Shown here: positions 26,578 to 37,168 of the stretch, piece after piece
Layout: every line of letters begins with the position of its first letter
How positions within the stretch are numbered: position 1 is the first letter of the stretch
From: an uncultured Tateyamaria sp.
GTDB lineage: Bacteria; Pseudomonadota; Alphaproteobacteria; Rhodobacterales; Rhodobacteraceae
Length of the DNA stretch: 64,000 bases
NCBI RefSeq assembly: GCF_947494755.1
Contig: NZ_CANLVZ010000004.1
Span: 62,001 to 126,000 of the forward strand
Reading direction: 5' to 3'
Notes under the pieces: generated by a model
Database searches by the model: none
What the model saw: the letters and a program-made list of their open reading frames with translations, nothing else
Told to the model about the DNA's origin: nothing
Program-made: the position numbers and the translations under genes

Positions 26578-27083
26578 GCCTTCTGGCTGCCCCCGATCCG
26601 GGCTGGCCCGCGCAGGCGGCGAGGTATGCCGATGCGTGGCGCGCCCATGTCGGCGGTCTTGTCGCGGTGCACCACATCGGCTCCACCTCCGTTCCCGGCC
26701 TGCCCGCCAAACCGATCATCGATCTTTTGGCGGTCTTGGCCGACGAGGCCGCTGCCGATGCAGCCCGCCCCGATCTGGAAGCCCTGGGGTATGAATGGAT
26801 GGGCGCCTTTGGGCTGCCGGGACGCCGCTATGTTCGGCTGTCTGATGCCAAAACCGGCGCACGTCGTGTGCATGCCCATGCCTATGTGCAAGGTCACGCG
26901 GACATCCGCCGCCATTTGGCCTTTCGCGACGCCTTGCGCGCCAACGCCGCCTTGCGCGCCGCCTACACTTCGGTCAAAGCGTCATGTGCAGCCCGCCATC
27001 CCGACGGCGGTGCCGCATATGGGGCCTGCAAATCCGACTGGATCGTCAAGGCCGAAGCCAAAGCGCTGGAGACTTACAAATGA
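26574..27083 (+). CDS. GrpB family protein (UPF0157)
   Basis: A 169-aa nucleotidyltransferase-fold protein of the GrpB family: VHHIGSTSVPGLPAKPIIDLLAVL is the hallmark GSTSVPGL...KPIIDL, then GYEWMGAFGLPGRRY and HAHAYVQGHADIRRHLAFRDALRAN. The biochemical role is unknown. The start is GTG at 26574, set by a GTGA overlap with the nucleoside hydrolase and by the first family residues. It overlaps the GNAT gene by ATGA. Confidence 0.9.
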   Translation: MSLLAAPDPGWPAQAARYADAWRAHVGGLVAVHHIGSTSVPGLPAKPIIDLLAVLADEAAADAARPDLEALGYEWMGAFGLPGRRYVRLSDAKTGARRVHAHAYVQGHADIRRHLAFRDALRANAALRAAYTSVKASCAARHPDGGAAYGACKSDWIVKAEAKALETYK

Positions 27084-27529
27084 GTGCGGCCCTGACACTT
27101 GCCACCCTTGATCATCTGGATCGGCTCTTGCCACTGGTGGCGGCCTTTCACGCGGAACAGGGGATTGAGGTCAGCGACGAGGTACGCCTGGCTGCGGTCG
27201 AGCCGTTGCTTGCAGGCATCCCTCACGGAGCCGCTTATCTGATCGGCCCGCCCCGCGCGCCCATTGGCTATATTGTCGTGACCTTTGGCTGGTCTATCGA
27301 GTTTGGTGGCATGGACGGGTTCGTGGACGAATTGTTCATCCGCCCCGGCGTCCGCAAACGCGGTATCGCGTCCGAAGTGCTGCTGGCCCTGCCCCGCGCA
27401 TTGTCCGGCGCGGGCCTCAAGGCGCTGCATCTGGAGGTCGGCCCCGACAACGAGGTCGCACAACGGCTGTATGCCCGCAGCGGTTTCAAATTGCGGGATG
27501 GCTATCATCTGATGACCCGCCACCTCTAG
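27080..27529 (+). CDS. GNAT family N-acetyltransferase
   Basis: A 149-aa GCN5-related acetyltransferase. Beta-strand 4 with DGFVDELFIRPGVRKRGIASEVLLAL holds the acetyl-CoA pyrophosphate loop (RKRGIA), and LHLEVGPDNEVAQRLYARSGFKLRDGY is the usual C-terminal part. The start is fixed by ATGA overlap with grpB. The acceptor is unknown; it is the third gene of the nucleoside hydrolase operon. Confidence 0.92.
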   Translation: MSAALTLATLDHLDRLLPLVAAFHAEQGIEVSDEVRLAAVEPLLAGIPHGAAYLIGPPRAPIGYIVVTFGWSIEFGGMDGFVDELFIRPGVRKRGIASEVLLALPRALSGAGLKALHLEVGPDNEVAQRLYARSGFKLRDGYHLMTRHL

Positions 27530-27561
27530 CCAGCGGCTCCCTCGGGCCTTATGTCGGGCAC

Positions 27562-28965
27562 ATGACTGTGCGCATTCCCTTCGACAATTCCTATGCCACC
27601 TTGCCGGAGGTGTTTTTCACCCGGCTGCCGCCCACGCCCGTCTCGGCCCCCGTGACGCTGGCATGGAACGCTGCTCTGGCGGCAGAGCTTGGGATCAGCG
27701 GCACCGATCCAAACGTCTTTGCGGGCAATACGGTGCCCGATGGTGCCGCGCCTCTGGCGCAACTTTATGCAGGGCACCAGTTCGGCAACTACAATCCGCA
27801 ACTAGGTGACGGGCGCGCGGTCCTGCTTGGCGAAGTCATAGATAACAATGGGCTACGTCGCGACATTCAACTGAAAGGTTCCGGCCCGACCCCCTATTCC
27901 CGGATGGGTGACGGGCGTGCGTGGCTGGGTCCTGTCTTGCGCGAATATGTCGTCAGCGAGGCGATGCACGCCCTTGGCGTCCCCACCACCCGCGCGCTGG
28001 CGGCCATGGCCACGGGCGATCCGGTCTACCGTGAACAGGGCGGTTTGCCCGGTGCGGTGCTGACCCGCATCGCGGCCAGCCATTTGCGGGTCGGCACCTT
28101 CCAGGTCTTTGCCCATCGCGGGCACATCGACGAGCTGCGCACCCTTACCGACTACGCCATCGCGCGCCACCACCCGCAGGCGGACGGGCCAATCGGCCTG
28201 CTGGCAGCCGTCTGCGCCGCGCAGGCCGAGTTGGTGGCGGCGTGGATGTCAGTTGGCTTTATCCACGGTGTGATGAACACCGACAACTGCACCATCTCGG
28301 GCGAAACGATCGACTATGGTCCCTGCGCCTTCATGGATGCCTATGACGAGGCGCGGGTGTTTTCCTCGATCGATCAGATGGGCCGCTATGCCTATGGCAA
28401 CCAGCCCCGGATCGCGGTGTGGAACATGGCGCAGCTAGCGACCGCGCTGATACAGCTGTTCGACGACAAGGAGGCGGCAGTGGAACAGGCGACGGCCATC
28501 GTGCACGCCATGCCCGGCCAGCTTCAGGCCGCGTGGCTGCGCCGCTTTGGTGCAAAGGTTGGGCTGGAGGATGCAAAGGCCACCGATCAGCCACTGATCG
28601 AGGACCTGCTGGCACTGATGCAAAAGGACGGCGCGGATTTCACCAATGCCTTTGCCGCCCTTGGTCAACCGGGCGCGCGTGATCAGTTCACCGACCGTGC
28701 CGCATTTGATGAATGGGAGGCGCTCTGGCAAAGCCGTGTGGGGCATGAGGCAACGCAGATCATGGCCCACGCCAACCCGCAGATCATCCCGCGCAACCAC
28801 CCGATCGAGGCGATGATCGAAGCGGCGGTCGCGGGTGACATGGAGCCGTTCGATCGCTTGATGAAGGCATTCGCGCAACCCTATGATGTTGCGCCAGAAT
28901 ATGACGATCTGCGCCGCCCACCCACAGCGCAGGAAATTGTGCCCGCCACCTTCTGCGGCACCTAA
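27562..28965 (+). CDS. selO: Protein adenylyltransferase SelO (YdiU family)
   Basis: A pseudokinase-fold enzyme of 467 aa that AMPylates proteins on Ser, Thr or Tyr, linked to redox stress. Family landmarks: LYAGHQFGNYNPQLGDGRAVLLGE, IQLKGSGPTPYSRMGDGRAWLG, REYVVSEAMHALGVPTTRAL, GFIHGVMNTDNCTISGETIDYGPCAFMD (the metal and catalytic region) and a C-terminal TFCGT. The late cysteine corresponds in place to the redox-active C-terminal cysteine or selenocysteine of the family. The stop overlaps the opposing DMT gene by 4 bp. Confidence 0.96.
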   Translation: MTVRIPFDNSYATLPEVFFTRLPPTPVSAPVTLAWNAALAAELGISGTDPNVFAGNTVPDGAAPLAQLYAGHQFGNYNPQLGDGRAVLLGEVIDNNGLRRDIQLKGSGPTPYSRMGDGRAWLGPVLREYVVSEAMHALGVPTTRALAAMATGDPVYREQGGLPGAVLTRIAASHLRVGTFQVFAHRGHIDELRTLTDYAIARHHPQADGPIGLLAAVCAAQAELVAAWMSVGFIHGVMNTDNCTISGETIDYGPCAFMDAYDEARVFSSIDQMGRYAYGNQPRIAVWNMAQLATALIQLFDDKEAAVEQATAIVHAMPGQLQAAWLRRFGAKVGLEDAKATDQPLIEDLLALMQKDGADFTNAFAALGQPGARDQFTDRAAFDEWEALWQSRVGHEATQIMAHANPQIIPRNHPIEAMIEAAVAGDMEPFDRLMKAFAQPYDVAPEYDDLRRPPTAQEIVPATFCGT

Positions 28966-29837
28966 CGGCGGTTGATCAGCACGAGGCCCACGGCCACCAG
29001 CGCAAGGGCGACCCAGATGCTGAGCGTGATCTCTTCGCTCAACAACAGCCAGCCAAGCAGCACCGAAAACACAGGTGAGAGAAAGCTGAACGAGGCGACG
29101 CCGGAGGCGGGATAAATCTTCATTAGCCAGAACCAGGCCAGAAAGCCGAAGCTGGCAATGGCGAAGATCTGATAGGCCAGCCCCGCGATGTGGATCGGAC
29201 GCAGATCGCGGATCAGATCGCCAAAGAACAGCGAGGTGACCAGCAGGAACGGGATCGAGATCACGAGTTGCCACAGGAGTTGCTGCTCGGCCGGGACCTC
29301 GCTGAGCGGCGTGACGCGCACGCAGAGCGCAATGCCCGCCCAACACATCGCCGCCAACAGTGACAGCAGATCGCCGAGCAGATGGCCCTGCCCGCCGCTG
29401 CGATCCGCGACAGCAATCACAACTCCGGCCATCGCGAGGCCCAGACCAATCAGACGGGTGCGCGACAGACGTTCACCCGGAATCAGGACATGGGCGGCCA
29501 GCGCCAGCCACACGGGCATCGAATAGAACAGGATCGACGAGCGTGCGACGGTGGTGAGATCCAACGCATTGAACAGCAGGATGAATTCGGCCGCGAACAG
29601 CACGCCCGCCACGATCCCTCCCACCATGCTGGCCCGCGGCAGGTGCAGCGAAATGCCCCGCGCCCGCATCCAGATCAGCAGGACGACGCAGGCCCCGACC
29701 GAGCGTAGTGCAGCCATGAACACCGGCTGGAACCCGCCATTGGAGACTTTGACCACGACCTGATTCAGCCCGAAGTTGAGCGCAAAGGCGGTGAGCGCGA
29801 CTGCTCCGGCAATATCGATATGAGTTTTACGGATCAT
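28962..29837 (-). CDS. DMT-superfamily (EamA) transporter, copy 1
   Basis: A 291-aa inner-membrane protein with ten hydrophobic segments, arranged as two EamA repeats of five. Repeat 1 includes NQVVVKVSNGGFQPVFMAALRS and ARSSILFYSMPVWLAL; repeat 2 includes FLAWFWLMKIYPASGVASFSFLSPVFSVLLGWLLLSEE. Such proteins export small metabolites such as amino acids; the cargo cannot be predicted. It is convergent with selO. Confidence 0.92.
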   Translation of the reverse strand: MIRKTHIDIAGAVALTAFALNFGLNQVVVKVSNGGFQPVFMAALRSVGACVVLLIWMRARGISLHLPRASMVGGIVAGVLFAAEFILLFNALDLTTVARSSILFYSMPVWLALAAHVLIPGERLSRTRLIGLGLAMAGVVIAVADRSGGQGHLLGDLLSLLAAMCWAGIALCVRVTPLSEVPAEQQLLWQLVISIPFLLVTSLFFGDLIRDLRPIHIAGLAYQIFAIASFGFLAWFWLMKIYPASGVASFSFLSPVFSVLLGWLLLSEEITLSIWVALALVAVGLVLINRR

Positions 29838-29956
29838 GGAGCACTTGAGCGTCGCTCAGGTGCCAATGTCAATTCGCCTGCGATAATTCGCACCTCGAAA
29901 CCGGAACGATGTGTATAGGTGAGAGTTGAGAAATCTTAACACGAAAGGAACATCCG

Positions 29957-30760
29957 ATGAGCTTGATGAGAATGCTGACCAAAGTTGCCATTGGAGTTGC
30001 AGTGGCCAAGGGGTCAAAGGCAATCATGAACCGGGGCAAGGGCACGGCGTCCACACAAGGTGGGCTCGGCGGGCTTTTAGGTGGGCTGACCGGCGGATCG
30101 CAACCTTCCGGGGGCAGTGGATTGCAGGATATGTTGGGCGGTCTGTTAGGCGGCGGCAAGAGCGGTGGTGCCCCTGGCGGATTAGGTGGGCTGCTGGAAA
30201 ATCTTGGTAGCGCGCGCGGTCAGAATGGCGGTTTGGGCGGTATGCTGGGCGGACTGGCTGGCGGTGCGGGGGCCGGTGGTCTGTTGGGTGCTTTGGGCGG
30301 TGCAGTGGCGCAGCGCCCCGCTGACAACAACGCGAGTTTTGGTGAAGTCCTCAATTCAAACTTCGACCAGACCCCGCAAGATCCCATTGAACCGACAGCC
30401 GATCAAGAGGCCGCCGCCGCGCTCATGCTGCGCGCCATGATCCAGGCCGCCAAGTCCGATGGGCAGTTGGACGATGCGGAGCAGGAAAAACTGATGGGGC
30501 AATTGGGCGGCGATATCGATGCACAAGAGGCGGCATTCCTGCGCGCCGAAATGGGCAAACCGGTAGATGTGGACGCTTTGGTCGCCGAAGTGCCGCGCGG
30601 GATGGGGCCACAGGTCTATGCCATGTCGCTGCTGGCCATCGACCTCGACAGTCAGGCCGAGGCGCAGTACCTGCACAAGTTGGCGCAGGGTCTAGGCATG
30701 GACACGGGGGCCGTGAACGATGTACATGACCAGCTTGGGGTGCCGTCGCTCTACACCTGA
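29957..30760 (+). CDS. DUF533 / TerB-like protein with Gly-Leu repeats
   Basis: A 267-aa protein. Residues 1-20 form an amphipathic or membrane-associated start. Residues about 36-115 are a low-complexity tract of repeated GGLLGGL, GLGGLL and GGLGGML units. A predicted helical C-terminal DUF533 domain (AAALMLRAMIQAAKSDGQLDDAEQEKLM...) follows. The SDGxxDxxE pattern is that of TerB-like folds. Function is unknown (YebE-like family). A good AAAGGAAC ribosome-binding site precedes the ATG, and a bidirectional terminator follows. Confidence 0.9.
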   Translation: MSLMRMLTKVAIGVAVAKGSKAIMNRGKGTASTQGGLGGLLGGLTGGSQPSGGSGLQDMLGGLLGGGKSGGAPGGLGGLLENLGSARGQNGGLGGMLGGLAGGAGAGGLLGALGGAVAQRPADNNASFGEVLNSNFDQTPQDPIEPTADQEAAAALMLRAMIQAAKSDGQLDDAEQEKLMGQLGGDIDAQEAAFLRAEMGKPVDVDALVAEVPRGMGPQVYAMSLLAIDLDSQAEAQYLHKLAQGLGMDTGAVNDVHDQLGVPSLYT

Positions 30761-30765
30761 CCCGC

Positions 30766-30806
30766 GAAAACGCCCGTCGCGCTGTGATCAGAGCGGTGGG
30801 CTTTTC
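30766..30806. terminator. Bidirectional terminator between the DUF533 gene and the DEAD-box helicase gene
   Basis: Arms GCCCGTCGC (30772-30780) and GCGGTGGGC (30793-30801) pair over nine positions with two G-T wobbles around a 12-nt loop. TTTT follows on the plus side and AAAA precedes on the other, so it can end both converging transcripts. Confidence 0.7.
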
Positions 30807-30830
30807 GAGCATCTAAGCGACCAATGAAAA

Positions 30831-32120
30831 TCAGCTCGGCGGTGCCTTTGGCTTGGGCTTGCGTCGCCGCCGGCTGCCGGGCTTGGCCCCACCGGGCGCA
30901 CCGCCTCCGCCGCCACTGCTTGGCCGACCGCCACCCGGACGTCCACGTCCCCGCCCGCGCCCTTGGGGCGGTTTCTTGGGCGTGGTGTCATCGCTCGGCT
31001 CCCACGCGCGCCCAGAGGCGACGGGAATGCGGATCTTCATGACCTTCTGGATGTCTTTGAGCAGATCCATCTCGTCAGGTGCACAAAACGCGATGGCAGC
31101 CCCGTCCTTGCCCGCCCGCGCGGTGCGCCCGATCCGGTGCACATAGGCTTCGGGTACGTTGGGCAGATCGAAGTTATAGACGTGTTTGACGTCCGGAATG
31201 TCGAGGCCCCGCGCGGCCACATCTGTTGCCACCAGCACTTTGATCTCACTCGCCTTGAATGCGGCCAATGCGCGGTCGCGCTGGCCCTGCCGCTTGTTCC
31301 CGTGGATCGCGACGGCGGCGTATTTTGCCTTTTCCAGCGCCTTGGTCAGCCGGTCCGCCCCGTGTTTGGTGCGGGTGAAGACCAGCGCGCGTTCCTCGCG
31401 GTGCTTGTCCATCAACTCGATCAGCAAGGCCGTCTTTTCAGCCTTGGCGATGAAGTGGACCTCTTGGGTCACTTTGTCCGCTGCTTTGCCGGGCGGCGAG
31501 ACTTCGATGCGGATCGGGTTGTCAAGGTAGGAGCCTGCGATTTCGGCCATCTGCTTGGGCATGGTGGCCGAAAACAACATGGTCTGGCGGTCATCGCCCA
31601 TCATCGCGGCAATCTTGCGCAGGTCATGCACAAAACCGAGGTCGAGCATCTGATCTGCCTCGTCCAGCACCAGAAAGCCGGTCTGATCCAGCTTGACCGC
31701 ACGCCGGTCCACGAGATCGAGCAACCGGCCCGGTGTGGCGACCAGAATATCGACGCCCTTGGACAGGCGCTGGATCTGCGGATTGATGGACACACCGCCC
31801 ACCACGATCTGCACTTTCATATCCGTGAGCGCGCGCAGCACTTGCGCGATCTGCCCCGCCAATTCGCGGGTGGGTGCCAGCACAAGGCCGCGCGCGGTTT
31901 TGGGGGCGGCGCGCCCGCCCTCTTCCATCAGCCGCGAGATCAGCGGGATGCCAAAGGCCGCCGTCTTGCCGGTGCCGGTCTGGGCTAGCCCCATCACATC
32001 GCGCCCGTTCATCGCATGCGGAATCGCCTGCGCCTGAATGGGGGTTGGTTGGGTCAAACCCATCTCTGCCACGCGTTTTGCGACGCTTTCGGGCAGGTTC
32101 ATCATGTCAAAATCACTCAT
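30831..32120 (-). CDS. rhlE: DEAD-box RNA helicase (RhlE-like)
   Basis: A 429-aa ATP-dependent RNA helicase. Q motif LTQPTPIQAQAIPHAM; Walker A AQTGTGKTAAF; Ia PTRELAGQ; motif II VLDEADQMLDLGF; III SATMPKQM; V DVAARGLDIPDV; VI HRIGRTARAGKDG. A C-terminal tail from about residue 375 is rich in Arg, Gly, Pro and Lys, a nonspecific RNA-binding extension typical of RhlE. Probable roles are ribosome assembly or mRNA turnover. It is divergent from fur. Confidence 0.94.
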   Translation of the reverse strand: MSDFDMMNLPESVAKRVAEMGLTQPTPIQAQAIPHAMNGRDVMGLAQTGTGKTAAFGIPLISRLMEEGGRAAPKTARGLVLAPTRELAGQIAQVLRALTDMKVQIVVGGVSINPQIQRLSKGVDILVATPGRLLDLVDRRAVKLDQTGFLVLDEADQMLDLGFVHDLRKIAAMMGDDRQTMLFSATMPKQMAEIAGSYLDNPIRIEVSPPGKAADKVTQEVHFIAKAEKTALLIELMDKHREERALVFTRTKHGADRLTKALEKAKYAAVAIHGNKRQGQRDRALAAFKASEIKVLVATDVAARGLDIPDVKHVYNFDLPNVPEAYVHRIGRTARAGKDGAAIAFCAPDEMDLLKDIQKVMKIRIPVASGRAWEPSDDTTPKKPPQGRGRGRGRPGGGRPSSGGGGGAPGGAKPGSRRRRKPKPKAPPS

Positions 32121-32196
32121 GGCCCCGCAGTGGACCCATCCCCGCTGCGCGTCAACCGCAATTGCCCACCTTCAAAACCTTCGCTACACCAGCCTC

Positions 32197-32616
32197 ATGA
32201 GATCAAAGCGCCCAACCATCACCGACCGCAGCGAGGCCAAGGGCCTGCGCATGACCCAGCCCCGGCGGGTGATTGCGCAAGTGCTGGAAGAGTCCGACGA
32301 TCATCCGGACGTCGAAGAGTTGTACAATCGCGCCAGTGCGGTGGATGCCGGCATTTCGATCGCGACCGTTTATCGCACCGTCAAACTGTTTGAAGAGGCC
32401 GGGTTGCTCGACAAGCTGGAATTCGGCGACGGGCGCGCGCGCTATGAAGATGCCGAGCGCGAACATCACGACCACCTGATCGACATGAACTCGGGCGAAG
32501 TGATCGAATTTGTCGATGCCGAGATCGAGGCGTTGCAGGAAAAGATCGCGCAAAAGCTGGGTTATGAGCTGCGCGGACACCGGCTGGAACTTTATGGTGT
32601 GCCGCGTAAGAAATAG
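32197..32616 (+). CDS. fur: Fur-family metal regulator (Fur/Mur type)
   Basis: A 139-aa repressor with an N-terminal winged helix (TQPRRVIAQVLEESDDHPDVEELYNRA, ISIATVYRTVKLFEEAGLLDKLEFGDGRARYE) and a C-terminal metal and dimer domain (EHHDHLIDMNSGEVIEFVDAEIEALQ, GYELRGHRLELYG). It contains no cysteine at all, so the structural Zn site of E. coli Fur is absent. In Rhodobacteraceae such Fur proteins respond mainly to manganese (Mur). Family knowledge supports Mn or Fe control; which metal applies here is inferred. Confidence 0.93.
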   Translation: MRSKRPTITDRSEAKGLRMTQPRRVIAQVLEESDDHPDVEELYNRASAVDAGISIATVYRTVKLFEEAGLLDKLEFGDGRARYEDAEREHHDHLIDMNSGEVIEFVDAEIEALQEKIAQKLGYELRGHRLELYGVPRKK

Positions 32617-32622
32617 GCGCGT

Positions 32623-33957
32623 TCAATACGTGTTGCGCTGAAAAAAGACCAAGCCGATATCGGGATGGGCCGTCGCCAGCCCCAGCATCCATGTGGAAAA
32701 ATCAATCGCCTCGACCCGGTTCACCGCGAGCGACGTATCGCGGATGGCGCATCGCCACAAAAACCCCAGATCTTCGTGTGAGTAGCGGCAGGCGTCGCGA
32801 TCCCACAGGGCCTTGAGATCGCGCAGGATGTTGTACTGCCCCATCACCTCATCCACCGCCAGAAACCCGGCCATGACTGCAGGAGACGCCGTTGCGTTCG
32901 GATTGCTGTCAAGGCGCGCGACGCCGTAGGTCTGTGCCGCTTCCGTCTCGGCAGGCTCAAGAACCAGCTCTGATCCCGCACCAAGGCCCCACAGGTCAGG
33001 CGGTGCGCCCGCAGCCTCAAACCAGGCGCGATCGGCCTGCATCAGCTCTCCCATCTCGGCCAGAAATTCGGGGTCGCGCGCATAGGTGCCACAGAGGTGA
33101 AAGGCGAATTGGTGGGTGAAGTGCGATGGTACAGACCCGCTTGGCTTGCTGAGCAGGGTCAGTCCGCCACGATCCGCCATCGGCAACTCCTCGGTCATGT
33201 CAAAGCGCGTTTCCCAAGCGGCTGTGGCATCACCCGGCTGGTCGATTTCATCCTCGTAACGGGCGGCCATGCAAGGCAACAACGCGTATTCGTCAAAGGG
33301 AATCGTGGCGACATTTTCAGTGGGCACCTCATCGACCCCGTAAAAGATCAGGTGGATCGAGCCGCGCTTGGGATTGCGCACCGCCGTGCGCCAATCGACC
33401 GAGGACACAAGGCGCGCGGCCAGATCGGCGGCTTCGGGGACAGGTGTGCCCTGCGTTTCAGCCTGCCGGCGCAGATGGTTGCTCAGAATCGCGGCCCCTG
33501 CGGCCAGAATGGCGGTGTCGATGGTCGAAAACTTGTCCGGGTTCCAGTCCGGCACCGCACCGGTGCGCGCATCAAACCAGTGGCGATACCAGCCGGACTT
33601 CGACCGCTCGGTCGTGAACGGGCTGCCCTCGACCTCTCCCAGCAAATGGCGCAGCGTCACTTCGGCCTTGGCGCTCGCATCCGGGATCAGGCCCAACTGA
33701 TCGCCAAGGGCCAAGCTGATCAACCCCATGCCCGTCGCCGCAGTTGAGGACAGCGGTTCGGGCGCGGCCCCACCCAAACGCAGCGCATCCAGATATTGCC
33801 CCGTCTCTGGCACCCGGAAATGCTGATCATAAAGCAGGATCGCATCGATCAGCCGCGCACTGGCAAAGGCCTTGAGCTCTGCGCGTTCTTCACTGTCGGC
33901 CTGTGCGCCCAAGGCAGTCAGGCAAGTCATCATGGCGGCAACAAGAAAGCGTGTCAT
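32623..33957 (-). CDS. Secreted glycoamylase-like (alpha/alpha)6-barrel protein
   Basis: A 444-aa protein with a signal peptide (TRFLVAAMMTCLTALGAQA). STAATGMGLISLALGDQLGLI near residues 71-91, GWYRHWFDARTGAVPDWN near 122-139 and KFSTIDTAILAAGAAILS near 142-159 closely follow the pattern of glycoamylase-like (PF10091) proteins, the fold of GH144 beta-1,2-glucanases. The later part is diverged. A periplasmic glucan hydrolase is the best guess, inferred from motif resemblance only. The ATG at 33957 follows AAAGG at good spacing. It is convergent with fur, 6 bp apart. Confidence 0.62.
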   Translation of the reverse strand: MTRFLVAAMMTCLTALGAQADSEERAELKAFASARLIDAILLYDQHFRVPETGQYLDALRLGGAAPEPLSSTAATGMGLISLALGDQLGLIPDASAKAEVTLRHLLGEVEGSPFTTERSKSGWYRHWFDARTGAVPDWNPDKFSTIDTAILAAGAAILSNHLRRQAETQGTPVPEAADLAARLVSSVDWRTAVRNPKRGSIHLIFYGVDEVPTENVATIPFDEYALLPCMAARYEDEIDQPGDATAAWETRFDMTEELPMADRGGLTLLSKPSGSVPSHFTHQFAFHLCGTYARDPEFLAEMGELMQADRAWFEAAGAPPDLWGLGAGSELVLEPAETEAAQTYGVARLDSNPNATASPAVMAGFLAVDEVMGQYNILRDLKALWDRDACRYSHEDLGFLWRCAIRDTSLAVNRVEAIDFSTWMLGLATAHPDIGLVFFQRNTY

Positions 33958-34099
33958 AGGAACCTTTCGCATGGACGGGCCCGGCAAAGGGCGGGCAAAG
34001 GCACGGGCAGGGAATCAATGGCGCAGGCCACCTTACGACGTTAGCGCGAAATGGGCGGCTGTCGCTCTTCACAGCCCTGTGCTATCGCCTCAAAAACAC

Positions 34100-35008
34100 G
34101 TGACCCAAAGCGGAAACCCCTTGCCCCTCTTGTCCCTCAATCTGCGCGGCGCGATTGTCATGGTGTTGGCGATGCTGGGGTTTGCCGTCGAGGACGCAAT
34201 GATCAAGCTGTTGGCGGGGGCCTTGCCTGTAGGGCAGATCATTGGGTTGCTCGGGGCTGGCGGCGCAGTTGTGTTCGCGATCCTGTGCCGCAGTCGGGGC
34301 CAGCGCCTGTGGGATAACGGGTTTCTAGAGCCAGCAATCCTGCTGCGCAACGGCGCGGAGTTGGTTGGCACCTTGGGGTTTGTCACAGCCATTGCGCTCA
34401 TCCCGCTGTCGACCGCGTCAGCCATTTTGCAGGCCGCCCCTCTGCTCGTGACGCTTGGGGCCGCGACGTTCCTGGGCGAGCCTGTGGGCTGGCGGCGGTG
34501 GGCGGCCATCCTGGTCGGCTTTGGCGGCGTGCTGTTGATCATCCGGCCCGGCACTGACGGCTTTGACTGGCTGTCGCTTTTTGCGGTCCAGGGGGTTCTT
34601 GGTCTTGCCATTCGAGACCTTGCAACACGGCGGGTCGCAGCGACCGTCAGCTCGCTGCAACTGAGTTTTATGGCGTTTTTGATGCTGATCCCCGCCTCCG
34701 CTATCTTGCTGGCGCTCGGGGGCGTCGCCCCGGTAGCGATGACGATCAGCCAGACCGGGTTGATCGGTGCCGCCGTTCTGATCGGGGCAGTGGCTTACTA
34801 TGGCATCACCTATGCGATGCGGGTGGGTGAAATCAGCTTTGTCACCCCGTTTCGCTATTCGCGCATGATCTTTGCGCTGATCATCGGAATGGCAATCTTT
34901 GGTGAAGACCCTGACCACCTGACGCTGATGGGTGCGGCCATCATTATCGCCTCGGGGCTTTACACCTTGTGGCGCGAACAGGTCGTAAAATCCGCCCCGC
35001 CCGCGTAA
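34100..35008 (+). CDS. DMT-superfamily (EamA) transporter, copy 2
   Basis: About 302 aa, ten hydrophobic segments in two EamA repeats: GAIVMVLAMLGFAVEDAMIKLLAG starts repeat 1 and IRDLATRRVAATVSSLQLSFMA starts repeat 2, with FVTPFRYSRMIFALIIGMAIFGE near the end. No in-frame ATG occurs at the expected N-terminus. GTG at 34100 or TTG at 34121 are the candidates; the choice is uncertain. The cargo is unknown, and it is not closely similar to the other DMT protein in the window. Confidence 0.86.
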   Translation: MTQSGNPLPLLSLNLRGAIVMVLAMLGFAVEDAMIKLLAGALPVGQIIGLLGAGGAVVFAILCRSRGQRLWDNGFLEPAILLRNGAELVGTLGFVTAIALIPLSTASAILQAAPLLVTLGAATFLGEPVGWRRWAAILVGFGGVLLIIRPGTDGFDWLSLFAVQGVLGLAIRDLATRRVAATVSSLQLSFMAFLMLIPASAILLALGGVAPVAMTISQTGLIGAAVLIGAVAYYGITYAMRVGEISFVTPFRYSRMIFALIIGMAIFGEDPDHLTLMGAAIIIASGLYTLWREQVVKSAPPA

Positions 35009-35034
35009 ACACCCTTTTGTTGGCGCTGCCGTAA

Positions 35035-36658
<1,624 letters not shown>

Positions 36659-36662
<4 letters not shown>

Positions 36663-37168
36663 CTATTTCGATACGCTCCGCCACCTTTGCGGATGCGCCC
36701 ACAATCGCGCGGCTGTGCTGGGCCTACCGAGACCTGCTGGCAGAGCGCGCTCGCGACATCCCCGGCATCGTCGACACCTATTATGGCGCGGACAGCTACG
36801 CCGCTCTGATTGACGATCTGCCGCGCATCCACGCACGTCCAAAAGGTGACATTCTGCTGGCCGAGGCGGACGGCACCGTTGTGGGCTGTGCGATGTATTA
36901 TCCGCTTGCGGCCCACGGCGTGACCGAGATCAAGCGCGTGTTCGTGGACCCCGCCGCACGCGGCACCGGCGCTGGCCGCGCTCTGCTACAAGCCGCCTTG
37001 GAGGGCGCGCGCGGCGATGGGTACACCCGCGCCGTGCTCGACACGATTGCGCCGCTGACCGAGGCCATTGCGCTTTATGATCGGATGGGGTTTGCGCCCT
37101 GCGCGCCGTTTTATGAGCCTGACCCAGACTTTGCCCCGCATCTGCGGTTCTTTGATCACCCGCTTTGA
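36659..37168 (+). CDS. GNAT family N-acetyltransferase
   Basis: A 169-aa acetyltransferase: ISIRSATFADAPTIARLCWAYRD at the start, VTEIKRVFVDPAARGTGAGRALLQAALEGA with the acetyl-CoA loop RGTGAG, and AIALYDRMGFAPCAPFYEPD at the end. The start at 36659 follows from the ATGA overlap; TTG two codons earlier is possible. The 3' end overlaps the opposing FAD oxidoreductase by 13 bp. The acceptor is unknown. Confidence 0.92.
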
